DNA from: Amycolatopsis tucumanensis
GTDB lineage: Bacteria; Actinomycetota; Actinomycetes; Mycobacteriales; Pseudonocardiaceae
DNA length: 64,000 nt
Assembly (NCBI RefSeq): GCF_021654135.1
Contig: NZ_JAKGSD010000019.1
Span: 1 to 64,000, forward strand
Reading direction: 5' to 3'
Position 1 is the first letter of the stretch; each line of letters opens with the position of its first letter. Shown here piece by piece: positions 1-8,650 of this stretch. Made by a program: the position numbers and the translations under genes. Below the pieces are notes generated by a model. It searched no databases, had not been told where the DNA came from, and was given only the letters and a program-made list of their open reading frames with translations.

Positions 1-1
1 C

Positions 2-178
2 TTCAACCGCACCCTCGCCGAAGAATGGGCCTACGCCCAACCCTTCACCAACTCAGAACAACGAGCCAACGCACTACCCGACTTCCTCCACCACTACAAC
101 CACCACCGCACCCACACCGCCCTCAACGGCCAACCACCCATCACCCGCGTCGACAACCTCACTGGGCACTACACCTAG
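2..178 (+). mobile_element. IS481-family transposase, C-terminal fragment
   Basis: The frame is open from the window edge to a TAG stop and encodes about 58 residues. It shows the end of an IS481/IS3-type DDE integrase core: HHYNHHRTHTALNGQPPITR, the usual H-Y-N-x-x-R-x-H-x-A-L-x-G-x-x-P pattern. The rest lies outside the window. The stop shares the palindrome CTAG (175-178) with the stop of the convergent membrane-protein gene, so there is no room for a normal terminal inverted repeat after the transposase. It may be a remnant or an element joined exactly at the gene end. Confidence 0.85.
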
Positions 179-1959
179 CCGCGGAGGGCGCGGACGTCCC
201 AGACCCACACGCCGTCCACGTAGACGGCCTGGCCGCCGAGCAGCTGGTCCACCGTCTGGTGCAGCGCGTTGCCGTTGGTCACGGGCGCGAGCACGACCGC
301 GTCGGCCTTCCAGTACTTCAGGTCCTCGACCGCCTGGGCGCGCTGCTGGACGGTCACGTTCGGCACCTCGCCGCTGTCCCGCACCTCGGCCAGCAGGTCG
401 GCCGTCGGGCGGTTCACCGCGCCGTACCGGCCGCGCTTGTCGTCCGGGCCGCTCGGGCCGACGAAGTACCCGTCGGCGAGCGGGAAGCCCAGGTCGGCCT
501 CCACCTGCCAGTGCAGCGCCCGCGCGTCGCCGCCGTTGGGCAGCGGCACGACGACCACCGAGCCGGACCCGACGTACTGGCGCCACGCCCCGTCGGCGAA
601 GAAGGCCGGGGTCTCGGGGCGGATGTAGGTCTTGTAGGGCGTCGGCGCGATCGGCAGCAGCACCGCGGCCAGCGCGCCCAGCCACAGGAACCGCACCGGC
701 AGATTCCGATCGCGGAAGCCCGGCGCCGCCTCGAACACGCGGTCCGTGGCGATCGCGAGCAGCGCCGCGACCGCCGGGATGCAGCCGATCGCCAGCCGCG
801 ATTCGAGCAGCGAGTCGAACAGCGGCAGCTCGGCCAGCAGCCGCCACGGGCCGGGAATCCCGGTCTCCTCGTGGTTGACGATCATCTCGACGCCCAGCGA
901 CAGCCACGCCATCAGGAACATCGAGATCGCGATGGCGCGGGCCAGGACGTCGCGCCACAGCCACACGGTCAGCACGACCATCAGGATGATCAGCGGCCAG
1001 CCGAAGAACGCGTTCTCCTCGGTGCGGTTCATCGACACGTCGGCGGCGGCCTCGGGGGTGCCCGCGATCGACTCGGTCGCGAACCGGGTGAACGCCGCGG
1101 TGTCGTTGCCGACCGGGCCGTGCTCCAGGGTGCGGTAGCTCTGCGGGCCGAAGAACTGCCACCACAGCGGGAAGATCGCGATGGCGATGGCGACGACCGC
1201 GGCGACGGTCAGGCCGCCCGCCATCGGCTTGACCATCCGCAGCGCCTCGCGCGGCCGCGACACCGCGTAGCCCGCGGCGAACAGCACGAACGCCATCATC
1301 ATGATCAGCAGCGGTTCCTCGCCCAGGAACACCTGGTAGGCCAGCATCAGGCCGAGGATGATGCCGTCGCGCACGGGCCGGTGCCCCTGCGCGAGCCGGA
1401 TCAGCCGCATCACGATGAACGGGATCAGGAACAGCACCACGAAGTTCGGGTGCGCGTTGCCGTGCGAGATCATCGCCGGTGCGAAGCCGCAGAACGCGCC
1501 GCCGATCGCGGCGGCCGTGCGCGAGGTGACCAGGTGCCGCGAGAACACCCAGTACCAGGCGATCGAGGTGCCTGCCAAGCCGCCGGTGAGCGCGATCGCC
1601 CAGGTCACGGTGGGGCCGAACAGCTGCGTGATCGGCGACAGCGGGATGCCGAGCCCGAACATGGCCGTGTTGGCCATGAGGTTCACGCCGTCCGGGTAGT
1701 TCTGCAGGGTGGTGCCGAGCGGGTTCTCCCAGTTGAACACCGCGTGGGCGGTGACCGCGAAGAACCACTCCCACATGTTCTGGTCCTGGCCGCTGTTGTA
1801 CATGTAGCCGCCGCTGCCCAGGTTGACCCACAACCCGGCGTAGAGGATGAACGCGGCGACGACGTAGATGCCGATGACCAGTGCGTCGGCGCGGCCGAAC
1901 CGACGCCGTTCCTCTCCGACCTCGGGCACGGTCTCGGGCGCCTGCAGCAAAGCGGTCAC
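175..1959 (-). CDS. Multi-pass membrane protein, GT-C glycosyltransferase-like
   Basis: A 594-residue integral membrane protein. About ten hydrophobic segments lie between residues 25 and 440, and a soluble tail of about 150 residues follows. The first outer loop (NSGQDQNMWEWFFAV, then NYPDGVNLMANT) resembles actinomycete polyprenyl-phosphate-sugar GT-C enzymes, where an acidic first loop holds catalytic residues. Donor and acceptor cannot be read from sequence. The start is GTG, preceded by GAGGGTG at about 7 nt spacing and only 10 bp after the serpin stop, so the two are probably co-transcribed. Its stop overlaps the stop of the convergent transposase fragment. The GT-C assignment is inference; membrane topology is clear. 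Confidence 0.75.
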   Translation of the reverse strand: MTALLQAPETVPEVGEERRRFGRADALVIGIYVVAAFILYAGLWVNLGSGGYMYNSGQDQNMWEWFFAVTAHAVFNWENPLGTTLQNYPDGVNLMANTAMFGLGIPLSPITQLFGPTVTWAIALTGGLAGTSIAWYWVFSRHLVTSRTAAAIGGAFCGFAPAMISHGNAHPNFVVLFLIPFIVMRLIRLAQGHRPVRDGIILGLMLAYQVFLGEEPLLIMMMAFVLFAAGYAVSRPREALRMVKPMAGGLTVAAVVAIAIAIFPLWWQFFGPQSYRTLEHGPVGNDTAAFTRFATESIAGTPEAAADVSMNRTEENAFFGWPLIILMVVLTVWLWRDVLARAIAISMFLMAWLSLGVEMIVNHEETGIPGPWRLLAELPLFDSLLESRLAIGCIPAVAALLAIATDRVFEAAPGFRDRNLPVRFLWLGALAAVLLPIAPTPYKTYIRPETPAFFADGAWRQYVGSGSVVVVPLPNGGDARALHWQVEADLGFPLADGYFVGPSGPDDKRGRYGAVNRPTADLLAEVRDSGEVPNVTVQQRAQAVEDLKYWKADAVVLAPVTNGNALHQTVDQLLGGQAVYVDGVWVWDVRALRG

Positions 1960-1969
1960 TCTTTCACCC

Positions 1970-3082
1970 TCAGGGCTCGACTACGCGGGCGAAAAAGTAG
2001 ACCACACCCGTCCGGGCGTGCCGCACGAGGAGCAGGAAAGGCCGGTCGACGCGCACCTCGACCGGGTCGACCGGAGTGACCATGGACATGGTGCGGATCA
2101 TGACCGCGGTGGCCGCCGCGCCCTCGAGGCCCTGCTCGTCGAGCTTGAGGACCGCCTGGTGCTGGACGGCCGAGACGAACGCGCGCGGGTCCGGGGTGAG
2201 GCGGCCGAGCGGGGCTTCGCCGGGCTCGAACAGGGTGCGCACGCCGAGGTGCTTGAGCGCGCCGGTGAGGTCGGCGGGGCGGTCGAGGTCGATCTTCGGC
2301 AGGCGCAGGTCGACCTGGACTTGCTTGGGGGCGGCGAGCAGGGTGGCCAGCCGGGTGTCGTCGAGGCCCGGCTCCTGGGCGGCGAGGTCGCCGTCGGGCA
2401 GCAGGACGGTCGCGGTGACGCCTGCCCCGGGCAGCTCGACGACCTGCCAGCCGTCCTGGCGCGCGTAGCCGAGGCGTTCGGTCTGGCGCATCATCCGGAC
2501 GCGACGCGGGCCGCCGGGGCTGTGGAACTGCTCGTCGCGGGTGGTGGCCTCGCGGAACGGGTGCTGCCAGGCGGCCTTGAGGTAGAGGGCGTTGACGAGG
2601 CTGGCGACGGTGTCCGCGCCGACCGAGTCCGGGGGCAGCAGTTCGGGGATGAGGTCGCGGGTGGTCTCGGCGACGTCGGCGTTGATGGCGCGGCGGGCGC
2701 CGTCGGGGTCGGTGACGAACGGGGCGGTCTTCGCGCTCGCTCCCGGCCAGCCCGCGAGGTCGGCGAGGAAGGTGTCGCGGACCGGCAGCTGGTCCCAGGC
2801 CCAGAGCGTGTTGGCGACGGCGAGGACCGGGTCCTCCTGGCGGGTGGTGTTGTCGAGCGTGGCGGCGGCGCGGAGGAGGTCGGCCTGCTTGGCGATGTCC
2901 GGGTCGCCCCCGGTGAGCAGGTGGAGCAGCTCCTCGGCAGCGGGGCCGTCCGCCGCCTGGCTCGCGAGGCCGAGCGCGCTGGCGATGGAGTACGGCGAGA
3001 CCACCGAGTCGCCACTGGCGCCGGCGACGACCCGGTGAACCGCGAGGCTGAAGCGCAGATGGTCACGTTCGGGCGTGGTCAC
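1970..3082 (-). CDS. Serpin (serine protease inhibitor), cytosolic
   Basis: A 370-residue full-length serpin with no signal peptide or membrane segment, so it probably acts inside the cell. The N-terminus has VVSPYSIASAL, and NALYLKAAWQHPF matches the conserved serpin core. The C-terminus has DRPFLLLVRHARTGVVYFFARV. The reactive-centre hinge is DEQGLEGAAATAV (residues 315-327), with the small residues needed for loop insertion, so it should be inhibitory. Counting from hinge Gly318 as P15 puts P1-P1' at Met332-Ser333, the same pair as human alpha-1-antitrypsin; the primed side is about five residues longer. Start is GTG. It is upstream of the GT-C-like gene with a 10-bp gap. The target protease is unknown. 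Confidence 0.9.
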   Translation of the reverse strand: MTTPERDHLRFSLAVHRVVAGASGDSVVSPYSIASALGLASQAADGPAAEELLHLLTGGDPDIAKQADLLRAAATLDNTTRQEDPVLAVANTLWAWDQLPVRDTFLADLAGWPGASAKTAPFVTDPDGARRAINADVAETTRDLIPELLPPDSVGADTVASLVNALYLKAAWQHPFREATTRDEQFHSPGGPRRVRMMRQTERLGYARQDGWQVVELPGAGVTATVLLPDGDLAAQEPGLDDTRLATLLAAPKQVQVDLRLPKIDLDRPADLTGALKHLGVRTLFEPGEAPLGRLTPDPRAFVSAVQHQAVLKLDEQGLEGAAATAVMIRTMSMVTPVDPVEVRVDRPFLLLVRHARTGVVYFFARVVEP

Positions 3083-3175
3083 GACCCCGACGCTACCGGA
3101 CCGGAGCGCGGCGCCGGGGGCTCTGCTGGGGCGGGTGCGGGGCGCTGGGCCGGGGAGGCGCAGGTGGGTGACAAC

Positions 3176-4069
3176 TCATCCGCACTGCCACGTGAACGAC
3201 GCCGCGTCGAACCGCCCGGCGGCGAGGTCCGCGGGACGGATCAGCCAGTGCAGCCGGCCCGCGTCGCCCCACATCATGCCGGTCTCGTCGTCGGAGTCGA
3301 TCTGGGCGAGCGCGACCCAGCGGCGGGCCTCCTCCTGCACCGCCGACCACGCCTGCTCGTCGCGCACGACGTCGGCGCGCAAGTGCGCCGCGGCGACGTC
3401 GAGTTCGACGGCGTCCTGGATCGGGAACGCGTAGCCGCCGATCTGGTGCGCCGGGCTCGGCACGGTCGCGGCCAGGGCGTTCATGAAGGTGTCGCCGTTG
3501 GCGTGGTCGTCGAAGAAGGACAGGACGTGCGCCGGCAGGTCCCGGCACGCGGCGCGGAACGACGGGTGGGACCAGTCCGGGCCGGTCAGCCGGTGCGCGG
3601 CGGCCAGCGGGATCCAGTCGTAGGGCTCGATGTCGGCGGGTGGTTCCCGTTCGGCGGTCGACACCCCGGCCGGGACGTGGACGACTCGCGCACCCGCGGT
3701 CAGCGACTCCGGATCCCGCCCGCCGACGGGGCGCGGCGGGAAGGCCGGGTCGAAGTAGCCGAGGGTGTCGTCGAAGTAGAAGAACAACAGCGTGCCGTCG
3801 GCGGGCAGGGCGAGGTCGATCGACTCGCGCGGCAGCTTCGCGCAGTCGACGGACGCCACGAAGCTCAGCGAGCCCTCCCCCGGCCACACCGGCCACTCGA
3901 AGTCGTGCGGCACGGCGGGGCAGCCGCCTAGCCGGCCGACCACCTGGTCACCCTGTTGTGCCGGGCGGAGGCGTACGGCAGGCCGGATCAACGAGGTCCA
4001 GCGTTCGGCGATGGGCAGCGGCAGCGTCCGGCGCGCGACGGCGCGCAGTCGCGCCTCGTGGGTGGGCAT
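3176..4069 (-). CDS. DUF1963 (YwqG-like) protein
   Basis: A 297-residue protein with the DUF1963/YwqG features: RLGGCPAVP near the N-terminus, a Trp/Pro-rich segment (FEWPVWPG), SFVASVDCAKLP, LLFFYFDD, and the conserved end HQIGGYAFPIQDAVE. The biochemical role of the family is unknown. Translation is probably coupled to dgt, because the ATG overlaps the dgt TGA by one base (TGATG). Earlier in-frame codons lie inside dgt and read an alternative frame of it, so the ATG is preferred. Confidence 0.85.
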   Translation of the reverse strand: MPTHEARLRAVARRTLPLPIAERWTSLIRPAVRLRPAQQGDQVVGRLGGCPAVPHDFEWPVWPGEGSLSFVASVDCAKLPRESIDLALPADGTLLFFYFDDTLGYFDPAFPPRPVGGRDPESLTAGARVVHVPAGVSTAEREPPADIEPYDWIPLAAAHRLTGPDWSHPSFRAACRDLPAHVLSFFDDHANGDTFMNALAATVPSPAHQIGGYAFPIQDAVELDVAAAHLRADVVRDEQAWSAVQEEARRWVALAQIDSDDETGMMWGDAGRLHWLIRPADLAAGRFDAASFTWQCG

Positions 4070-5319
4070 CAGTGGCGTCCGGTGTGCCAGCGGTGCCAGG
4101 CGTGTGCCTGCGCGTCCGTCAGGGAGGCGACCTGGTCGATGACCACGCGGAGCCTCGCGGGGTCGTCCGGCGCCGCGTGCCACGCCGGGTGGAACGCGGT
4201 CTCCAGGGGCTCCGGCGCGCGCTCGGCCAGGACCGTCACCAACTCGGCCAGCAGTTCGCGCTGGCCGGCCTGCATGGCGAGCCGCCGGGGGTCGCTCATC
4301 ACGTAGCGCAGCGCGAGCGCCTTCAGCAGCGCCACCTCGGCCGCCACGCGTTCCGGCATCACCAGGCTCGCGGCGTAGCGGGTGAGGGGGCCGTCGCCGT
4401 ACTCGGCGCGCGTTCCGGTGACCGCGGCGGACGCGAACCGGCCGACCAGCTCGCTCGTCATCCGCTTCAGCGCGATCTGCCCGTGCGGCGTCGAGTCGAC
4501 CCCGGGGCGCGCCAGCTCCGCCACCACGGGCAGGTCCAGCAGGTCCCGCGCCGCGCCCTCCAGCGCGGACACCGACAACCGCGAGAAGTGCTTGGCCGCC
4601 AGCTCCGCCACGGCAGCCCGCTCCCCCGGGTCGGCCAGCACCGACAGCGACAACCGTCCCGACAGCACGCCGTCCTCGACGTCGTGCACCGAGTACGCCA
4701 CGTCGTCGGCCCAGTCCATGATCTGCGCCTCCAGGCAGGTGCGGCCCTCCGGCGCGCCTGCCCGCATCCAGTCGAACACCTCCCGGTCGTCGGCGTACAC
4801 CCCGAACTTCGCCGTGCCCGCCCGCCGCGGCCACGGGTACTTCGTCGACGCGTCCAGGCACGCACGCGTCAGGTTCAGCCCGGCCGAGTCGACCTTCGGC
4901 TCCAGCCGGGTGAGGATGCGCAGCGTCTGCGCGTTGGCCTCGAAGCCGCCGCACGACTGCGCCACCTCGTCGAGCGCCCGTTCGCCGTTGTGCCCGAACG
5001 GCGGGTGCCCGATGTCGTGCGCCAGCCCCGCCGTGTCCACCAGGTCCGGATCGGCCCCCAGCTCCTCGGCGATGCCGCGCCCGATCTGCGCGACCTCCAG
5101 CGAGTGCGTCAACCGCGTGCGGGGCACACCGCTGACCTCGGCGCCCTCCCCCGGCCCGACCACCTGGGTCTTGCCGGCCAGCCGGCGCAGCGCCGCGGAG
5201 TGCAGCACGCGGGCCCGGTCCCGCGCGAAGGCACTCCGGCCGTCCGGCCGCGACCCGGGAAGCGCCGCCCGCTTCGGCGCTTCGTCGAGCCACCGCTGTT
5301 GATCGTGCTCGCTGTACAC
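4069..5319 (-). CDS. dgt: Deoxyguanosinetriphosphate triphosphohydrolase-like protein
   Basis: A 416-residue HD-domain dNTPase that hydrolyses dNTPs to deoxynucleoside and triphosphate, in nucleotide-pool control. Metal-ligand motifs are visible: RTRLTHSLEVAQ, GLAHDIGHPPFGHNGE (the HD pair) and DWADDVAYSVHD. Length fits the shorter dgt-like group of actinobacteria (M. tuberculosis Rv2344c). Start is GTG. The stop overlaps the ATG of the DUF1963 gene, forming a two-gene unit. In mycobacteria dnaG usually follows dgt; here that position is taken by DUF1963 and the serpin. Confidence 0.95.
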   Translation of the reverse strand: MYSEHDQQRWLDEAPKRAALPGSRPDGRSAFARDRARVLHSAALRRLAGKTQVVGPGEGAEVSGVPRTRLTHSLEVAQIGRGIAEELGADPDLVDTAGLAHDIGHPPFGHNGERALDEVAQSCGGFEANAQTLRILTRLEPKVDSAGLNLTRACLDASTKYPWPRRAGTAKFGVYADDREVFDWMRAGAPEGRTCLEAQIMDWADDVAYSVHDVEDGVLSGRLSLSVLADPGERAAVAELAAKHFSRLSVSALEGAARDLLDLPVVAELARPGVDSTPHGQIALKRMTSELVGRFASAAVTGTRAEYGDGPLTRYAASLVMPERVAAEVALLKALALRYVMSDPRRLAMQAGQRELLAELVTVLAERAPEPLETAFHPAWHAAPDDPARLRVVIDQVASLTDAQAHAWHRWHTGRH

Positions 5320-5531
5320 CCCGCAACTCTACGGGCACCCACCGACATTTCCGGGGTGCGCGGGCAGGGTTCTGACCAGGACACACGAGATGCCCACTCG
5401 TGCGGGGGCGACTGGAACATGAGCCGGAACGGGACTCGCGGACGCCGCGCCCGCCTGCGGGCTCTTCGGGAGAACAGGATCAAGGCAGCCCTGGAGCCGA
5501 CCGGAGCCGGTGCGACCGCCGGGCGCGGACC

Positions 5532-6164
5532 TCAGCCCAGCCCAGTACCGCCGATGTTGTCGGCAGGTGTCTTGGTCAGCCGGTAGAACAGCAGCGCGCC
5601 CGTCTCGCGGTAGATGTAGGCGAACTGCGTCTCCCGCGTCTGCACGATCGGCCCGCGGTGCGTCGGCGAGGTCCAGGTCTCCAGGCCGGCGTCGTTGGCC
5701 ATCGTGCGCGCCCGCAGGGAGTGCCACGGGTCGCTCACCAGCACCGCGGTCCGCCAGCCCCGCTCGCCGAACACGCCGGCCACCGCGCGCAGGCTGCCGA
5801 GCGTGTCGCTGCCCTCGCCCACCGCCAGCGTCGCCTCGCGGGGGACGCCCTGCTCGACCAGCCAGTTCGCCCCCGCCGAGGCCTCGGTGTAGGCGTCACC
5901 GGCCCGGTTGCCACCCGCGGTGACGATCCGCTCGGCGACCCCCTCCTCGTACAGGTCCATCGCGTGCCGCAGCCGCGCCTGGAAGATCGGCGACGGCTTC
6001 CCGTTGTACTGCGCCGCGCCGAGCACCACGATCGCGTCGGCGTGCGTGCGATCGTCCTCGCGCGCCACCTGCCACACCCGGAACGCCGTCCCGCCCACCA
6101 CCATCAGCAACACCAGCACCGTGCCCAGCACGGCACGGCGCACCCAGCTCACCCGCTCACCCAT
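5532..6164 (-). CDS. YdcF/SanA-like DUF218 membrane-anchored protein
   Basis: A protein of about 210 residues with one N-terminal membrane anchor (VLGTVLVLLMVVGGTAF) and an exported DUF218 domain. Motifs are DAIVVLGAAQYNGKPS, a Gly/Asn turn (VTAGGNRAGDAYTEA), a Glu-rich loop and VLVSDPWHSLRA. Family members such as E. coli SanA and YdcF are linked to envelope integrity or nucleotide binding without a settled reaction. The Shine-Dalgarno GGGAGG directly abuts the first ATG (6173) but sits 9 nt before the second (6164), so the second is chosen. It begins about 25 bp after the response regulator stop and may be the last gene of the ABC/two-component operon. Confidence 0.8.
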   Translation of the reverse strand: MGERVSWVRRAVLGTVLVLLMVVGGTAFRVWQVAREDDRTHADAIVVLGAAQYNGKPSPIFQARLRHAMDLYEEGVAERIVTAGGNRAGDAYTEASAGANWLVEQGVPREATLAVGEGSDTLGSLRAVAGVFGERGWRTAVLVSDPWHSLRARTMANDAGLETWTSPTHRGPIVQTRETQFAYIYRETGALLFYRLTKTPADNIGGTGLG

Positions 6165-6189
6165 CCCGGTCATCCTCCCAGACGGGTCC

Positions 6190-6795
6190 TCACAGCCAGC
6201 CGCGCTCCTCCGCCAACCGGACGGCCTCGGCCCTGGTGCGGGCGCCGGTCTTGCCGATCGCGGCGGACAGGTGGTTGCGCACGGTCCCCTCGGACAGGTG
6301 CAGCCGCCGCGCGACGTCCGACACCGTGCCGCCGTCGCTGGCCGCGCGCAGCACCTCGTGCTCGCGCGGGGTGAGCGGGCTCGCCCCCGTCGCCAGCGAT
6401 TCCGCGGCCAGCGCGGGGTCGACCACGCGCAGTCCGTTGTGGACCCGCCGGACCGCGTCGACGAGCTGTTCCGGCGGCGAGTCCTTCACCACGAACCCGG
6501 CCGCCCCCGCGGCCATCGCCCGCGCCAGGTAACCGGGCCTGCCGAACGTGGTACACACGATGATCCGGCACGACGGCAGCGCCGCGTGCAGCTCGGCGGC
6601 CGCGGTCAGGCCGTCCGTGCCGGGCATCTGGACGTCCAGCAGCGCCACGTCCGGCGCGGTCTCCTTCGCCGCGGCGAGCACCTCGTCGCCGGACCCGACC
6701 TGGCCGACGACCTCGATGTCCGGCTCCAGCCCGAGCACGGTCGCCAGCGCGCCCCGCACCATCGCCTGGTCGTCGGCCAGCAGCACCCGGATCAC
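6190..6795 (-). CDS. NarL/DesR-family response regulator
   Basis: 201 residues. The receiver domain has ADD at 7-9, phosphoacceptor Asp54 (VALLDVQMPGTDG) and the conserved Lys in FVVKDSPP. A C-terminal LuxR-type helix-turn-helix follows (SPLTPREHEVLRAASDGGTV, then LHLSEGTVRNHLS). It is the DNA-binding partner of the kinase encoded immediately upstream; the kinase stop and this GTG start overlap as GTGA. The arrangement ATPase-permease-kinase-regulator is the usual self-regulated drug or membrane-stress exporter module in actinomycetes, so the likely target is its own operon. Confidence 0.95.
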   Translation of the reverse strand: MIRVLLADDQAMVRGALATVLGLEPDIEVVGQVGSGDEVLAAAKETAPDVALLDVQMPGTDGLTAAAELHAALPSCRIIVCTTFGRPGYLARAMAAGAAGFVVKDSPPEQLVDAVRRVHNGLRVVDPALAAESLATGASPLTPREHEVLRAASDGGTVSDVARRLHLSEGTVRNHLSAAIGKTGARTRAEAVRLAEERGWL

Positions 6796-7925
6796 GAAAC
6801 CTCCACCGGCTTCGCCGCGGGCACCTCGGCCCGCAGCTGGAACCCCTCCCCGGGCCGCGCCCGGACCTGCAGCGTGCCACCCAGCTGGGCCAGCCGCTCC
6901 GCCAGCCCGCGCAACCCGTTGCCCGCCGCGGCCGGTTCGGTGCCGCGGCCGTTGTCGGAGATCTCCAGCCAGTTCCGCCCCAGCCGCACCTTCACCCGGC
7001 TGGCGCCGGAGTGCCGCAGCACGTTCGTTACCGCCTCGCGCAGCACGTACCCGAAGGCGCTCTGCAGCTCCGGCCGCACGTTGTCGACCGCGCTCGGCAG
7101 TTCCGCGTCGATCTCCGCGGCCCGCAGCGCCGCCCGCGCGCCCACCAGCTCGGCGGACAGCGACACCTCGCGGTACTCCGACACCGTCGCGCGCACGTCG
7201 GTCAGCGCGCTGCGCGCCAGCGCCTCGACCTCGCGGATCTCGGTGACCGCGCGCTCCTCGTCGGACGCGGTCTCGATCAGCCGCCGGGCGAGACCTGCCT
7301 TGACCGCGATGGTCGTGAGGCTGTGGCCGAGGATGTCGTGCAGGTCCCGCGCCAGCCGTTCCCGCTCCGCGCTCACCGCGAGCGCGGCGATCTCCTCGTT
7401 GGCCCGCCTGAGCCGCCGCACGGTCTGAGCCAGCCGTCCCATGAAGAACATCGTCGTGGTGATGCCGACGACCGTGCCGATGTCCGACGGCGTGCCGCGC
7501 ACGTCGTTGTGGACGAGCAGCAGCAGCCCGCACCCGGCGACCGCGGCGCCGTCGAACACCAGCACCCACCCCGCCGGCATGCTCATCGCGATCGCCAGCG
7601 TGGCGTAGAGGAGCATGTAGATGCTGGCGCCCTGAAACAGCACCGCCCACCCGAGCACGAGCATCAGCACCGCGAACGGCAGCCGGACCCGCATCCGCCG
7701 GTGCGACAGCAGGAAGTACGGGAAGGTCACGTAGCACAAGCCGTAGGCGACGAGCAGCACGACGAGCAGCGGGTCGAGTCGCTGGCCGACCGGCACGGCG
7801 CTGGCCAGGTAGAAAATGGCCCCGGCGACCGGCCAGCGGCGCGCGAACCGCGGGCGGGGCCGTCCCGCGGCGTGCTCGTTCCACCACTGCGTCCTGTCCT
7901 CGGCCACCGTGCTTCTCCCCATCAC
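6792..7925 (-). CDS. Sensor histidine kinase (HisKA_3, DesK type)
   Basis: 377 residues with about five to six membrane helices between residues 33 and 165 and no large extracytoplasmic domain, as in DesK/LiaS-type intramembrane sensors. The dimerisation helix carries the phosphorylated His196 in ERERLARDLHDILGHSLTT. The ATPase has an N box (LREAVTNVLRHSG), DNGRG, and GNGLRGLAERL. The start is either GTG at 7925, overlapping the permease stop as GTGA, or the next codon, ATG at 7922. It pairs with the downstream regulator and probably senses the state of the adjoining ABC transporter or the membrane. Confidence 0.93.
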   Translation of the reverse strand: MMGRSTVAEDRTQWWNEHAAGRPRPRFARRWPVAGAIFYLASAVPVGQRLDPLLVVLLVAYGLCYVTFPYFLLSHRRMRVRLPFAVLMLVLGWAVLFQGASIYMLLYATLAIAMSMPAGWVLVFDGAAVAGCGLLLLVHNDVRGTPSDIGTVVGITTTMFFMGRLAQTVRRLRRANEEIAALAVSAERERLARDLHDILGHSLTTIAVKAGLARRLIETASDEERAVTEIREVEALARSALTDVRATVSEYREVSLSAELVGARAALRAAEIDAELPSAVDNVRPELQSAFGYVLREAVTNVLRHSGASRVKVRLGRNWLEISDNGRGTEPAAAGNGLRGLAERLAQLGGTLQVRARPGEGFQLRAEVPAAKPVEVS

Positions 7926-8650
7926 ACCCGCGCGGAGTCCTTACGGTAACGCCGGACCACCGCGACCCCGACCGCCGCGGTCCACACGGCCAGCCACAGC
8001 ACGTCCTGCCCGAGGCTCGTGCTCAGGTCGGTGGTCACCGCGCCGCGCCCGACCTGTGCCATCCAGTAGCTGGGCAGCACGTGCGAGATCTGCAGCAGCC
8101 AGTGCGGCATCGCCTCGACCGGGATGAAGATGCCGCCGAGCAGGGCCATCGGCAGCATGACCAGCTGCGTGATCGGCTGGACCGAGTCGGCCGTGCCGAC
8201 CTGGCCGATGAGCAGCCCGATCAGGGCGAACGGGATCGCGGCGAGCCACACCCCCAGGGTGACCCGCAGCCAGCTGCCCGCCCCGAGGGACACGCCCTGC
8301 GTCAGCGCGCCGACCAGCGGTACGAGGACCACCGGCGCGAGCGCGAGCGTCAAGCCGGTCGCGGCCTTCGCGCTCAGGTAACCGGCGCCGGACAGCGGGG
8401 TGAGCCGAAGCTGCCGTTGCCAGCCGGCCTTGCGCTCGACCGCCACCCGGGTGCCGACGAACAACGCCGCCGACATGGCGCCGAACGAGGTCATGCCGAC
8501 CATGAGCGGCGCGACGGCGTCCTGGTCGCCGCGCGCGAAGATGCCGACGTAGAGCAGGAACATCAGGACGGGGAACGCCACGGTGAAGATGAGGAACCGC
8601 GGGGCGCGCAGCACGCGGCGGATCTCCAGGGTCAGGAACTTCAGGCTCAT
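7922..8650 (-). CDS. ABC-2 type transporter permease
   Basis: A 242-residue permease with six predicted helices: an N-terminal helix (FLIFTVAFPVLMFLLYVGIF), then pairs around residues 60-140, and a last helix near 215. Between helices 4 and 5 it carries a hydrophobic segment with GGIFIPVEAMPHWL, typical of ABC-2 drug and lipid exporters. ATG overlaps the ATPase stop (ATGA), so subunit synthesis is coupled. The substrate cannot be inferred; modules with a DesKR-type system often export antibiotics or lipids. Confidence 0.92.
   Translation of the reverse strand: MSLKFLTLEIRRVLRAPRFLIFTVAFPVLMFLLYVGIFARGDQDAVAPLMVGMTSFGAMSAALFVGTRVAVERKAGWQRQLRLTPLSGAGYLSAKAATGLTLALAPVVLVPLVGALTQGVSLGAGSWLRVTLGVWLAAIPFALIGLLIGQVGTADSVQPITQLVMLPMALLGGIFIPVEAMPHWLLQISHVLPSYWMAQVGRGAVTTDLSTSLGQDVLWLAVWTAAVGVAVVRRYRKDSARV

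Noticed and set aside
25..3931. Long plus-strand open frames opposite the membrane protein, serpin and DUF1963 genes
   Set aside because: They are Arg/His/Gln/Pro-rich antisense frames typical of high-GC DNA. The minus-strand genes have recognisable families and ribosome-binding sites.
5419..5586. Possible 55-residue basic protein (MSRNGTRGRRARLRALREN) between dgt and the YdcF gene
   Set aside because: It starts naturally but overlaps the 3' end of the YdcF-like gene on the other strand, has only a weak ribosome-binding site and no recognised relatives. It is not supported enough to list.
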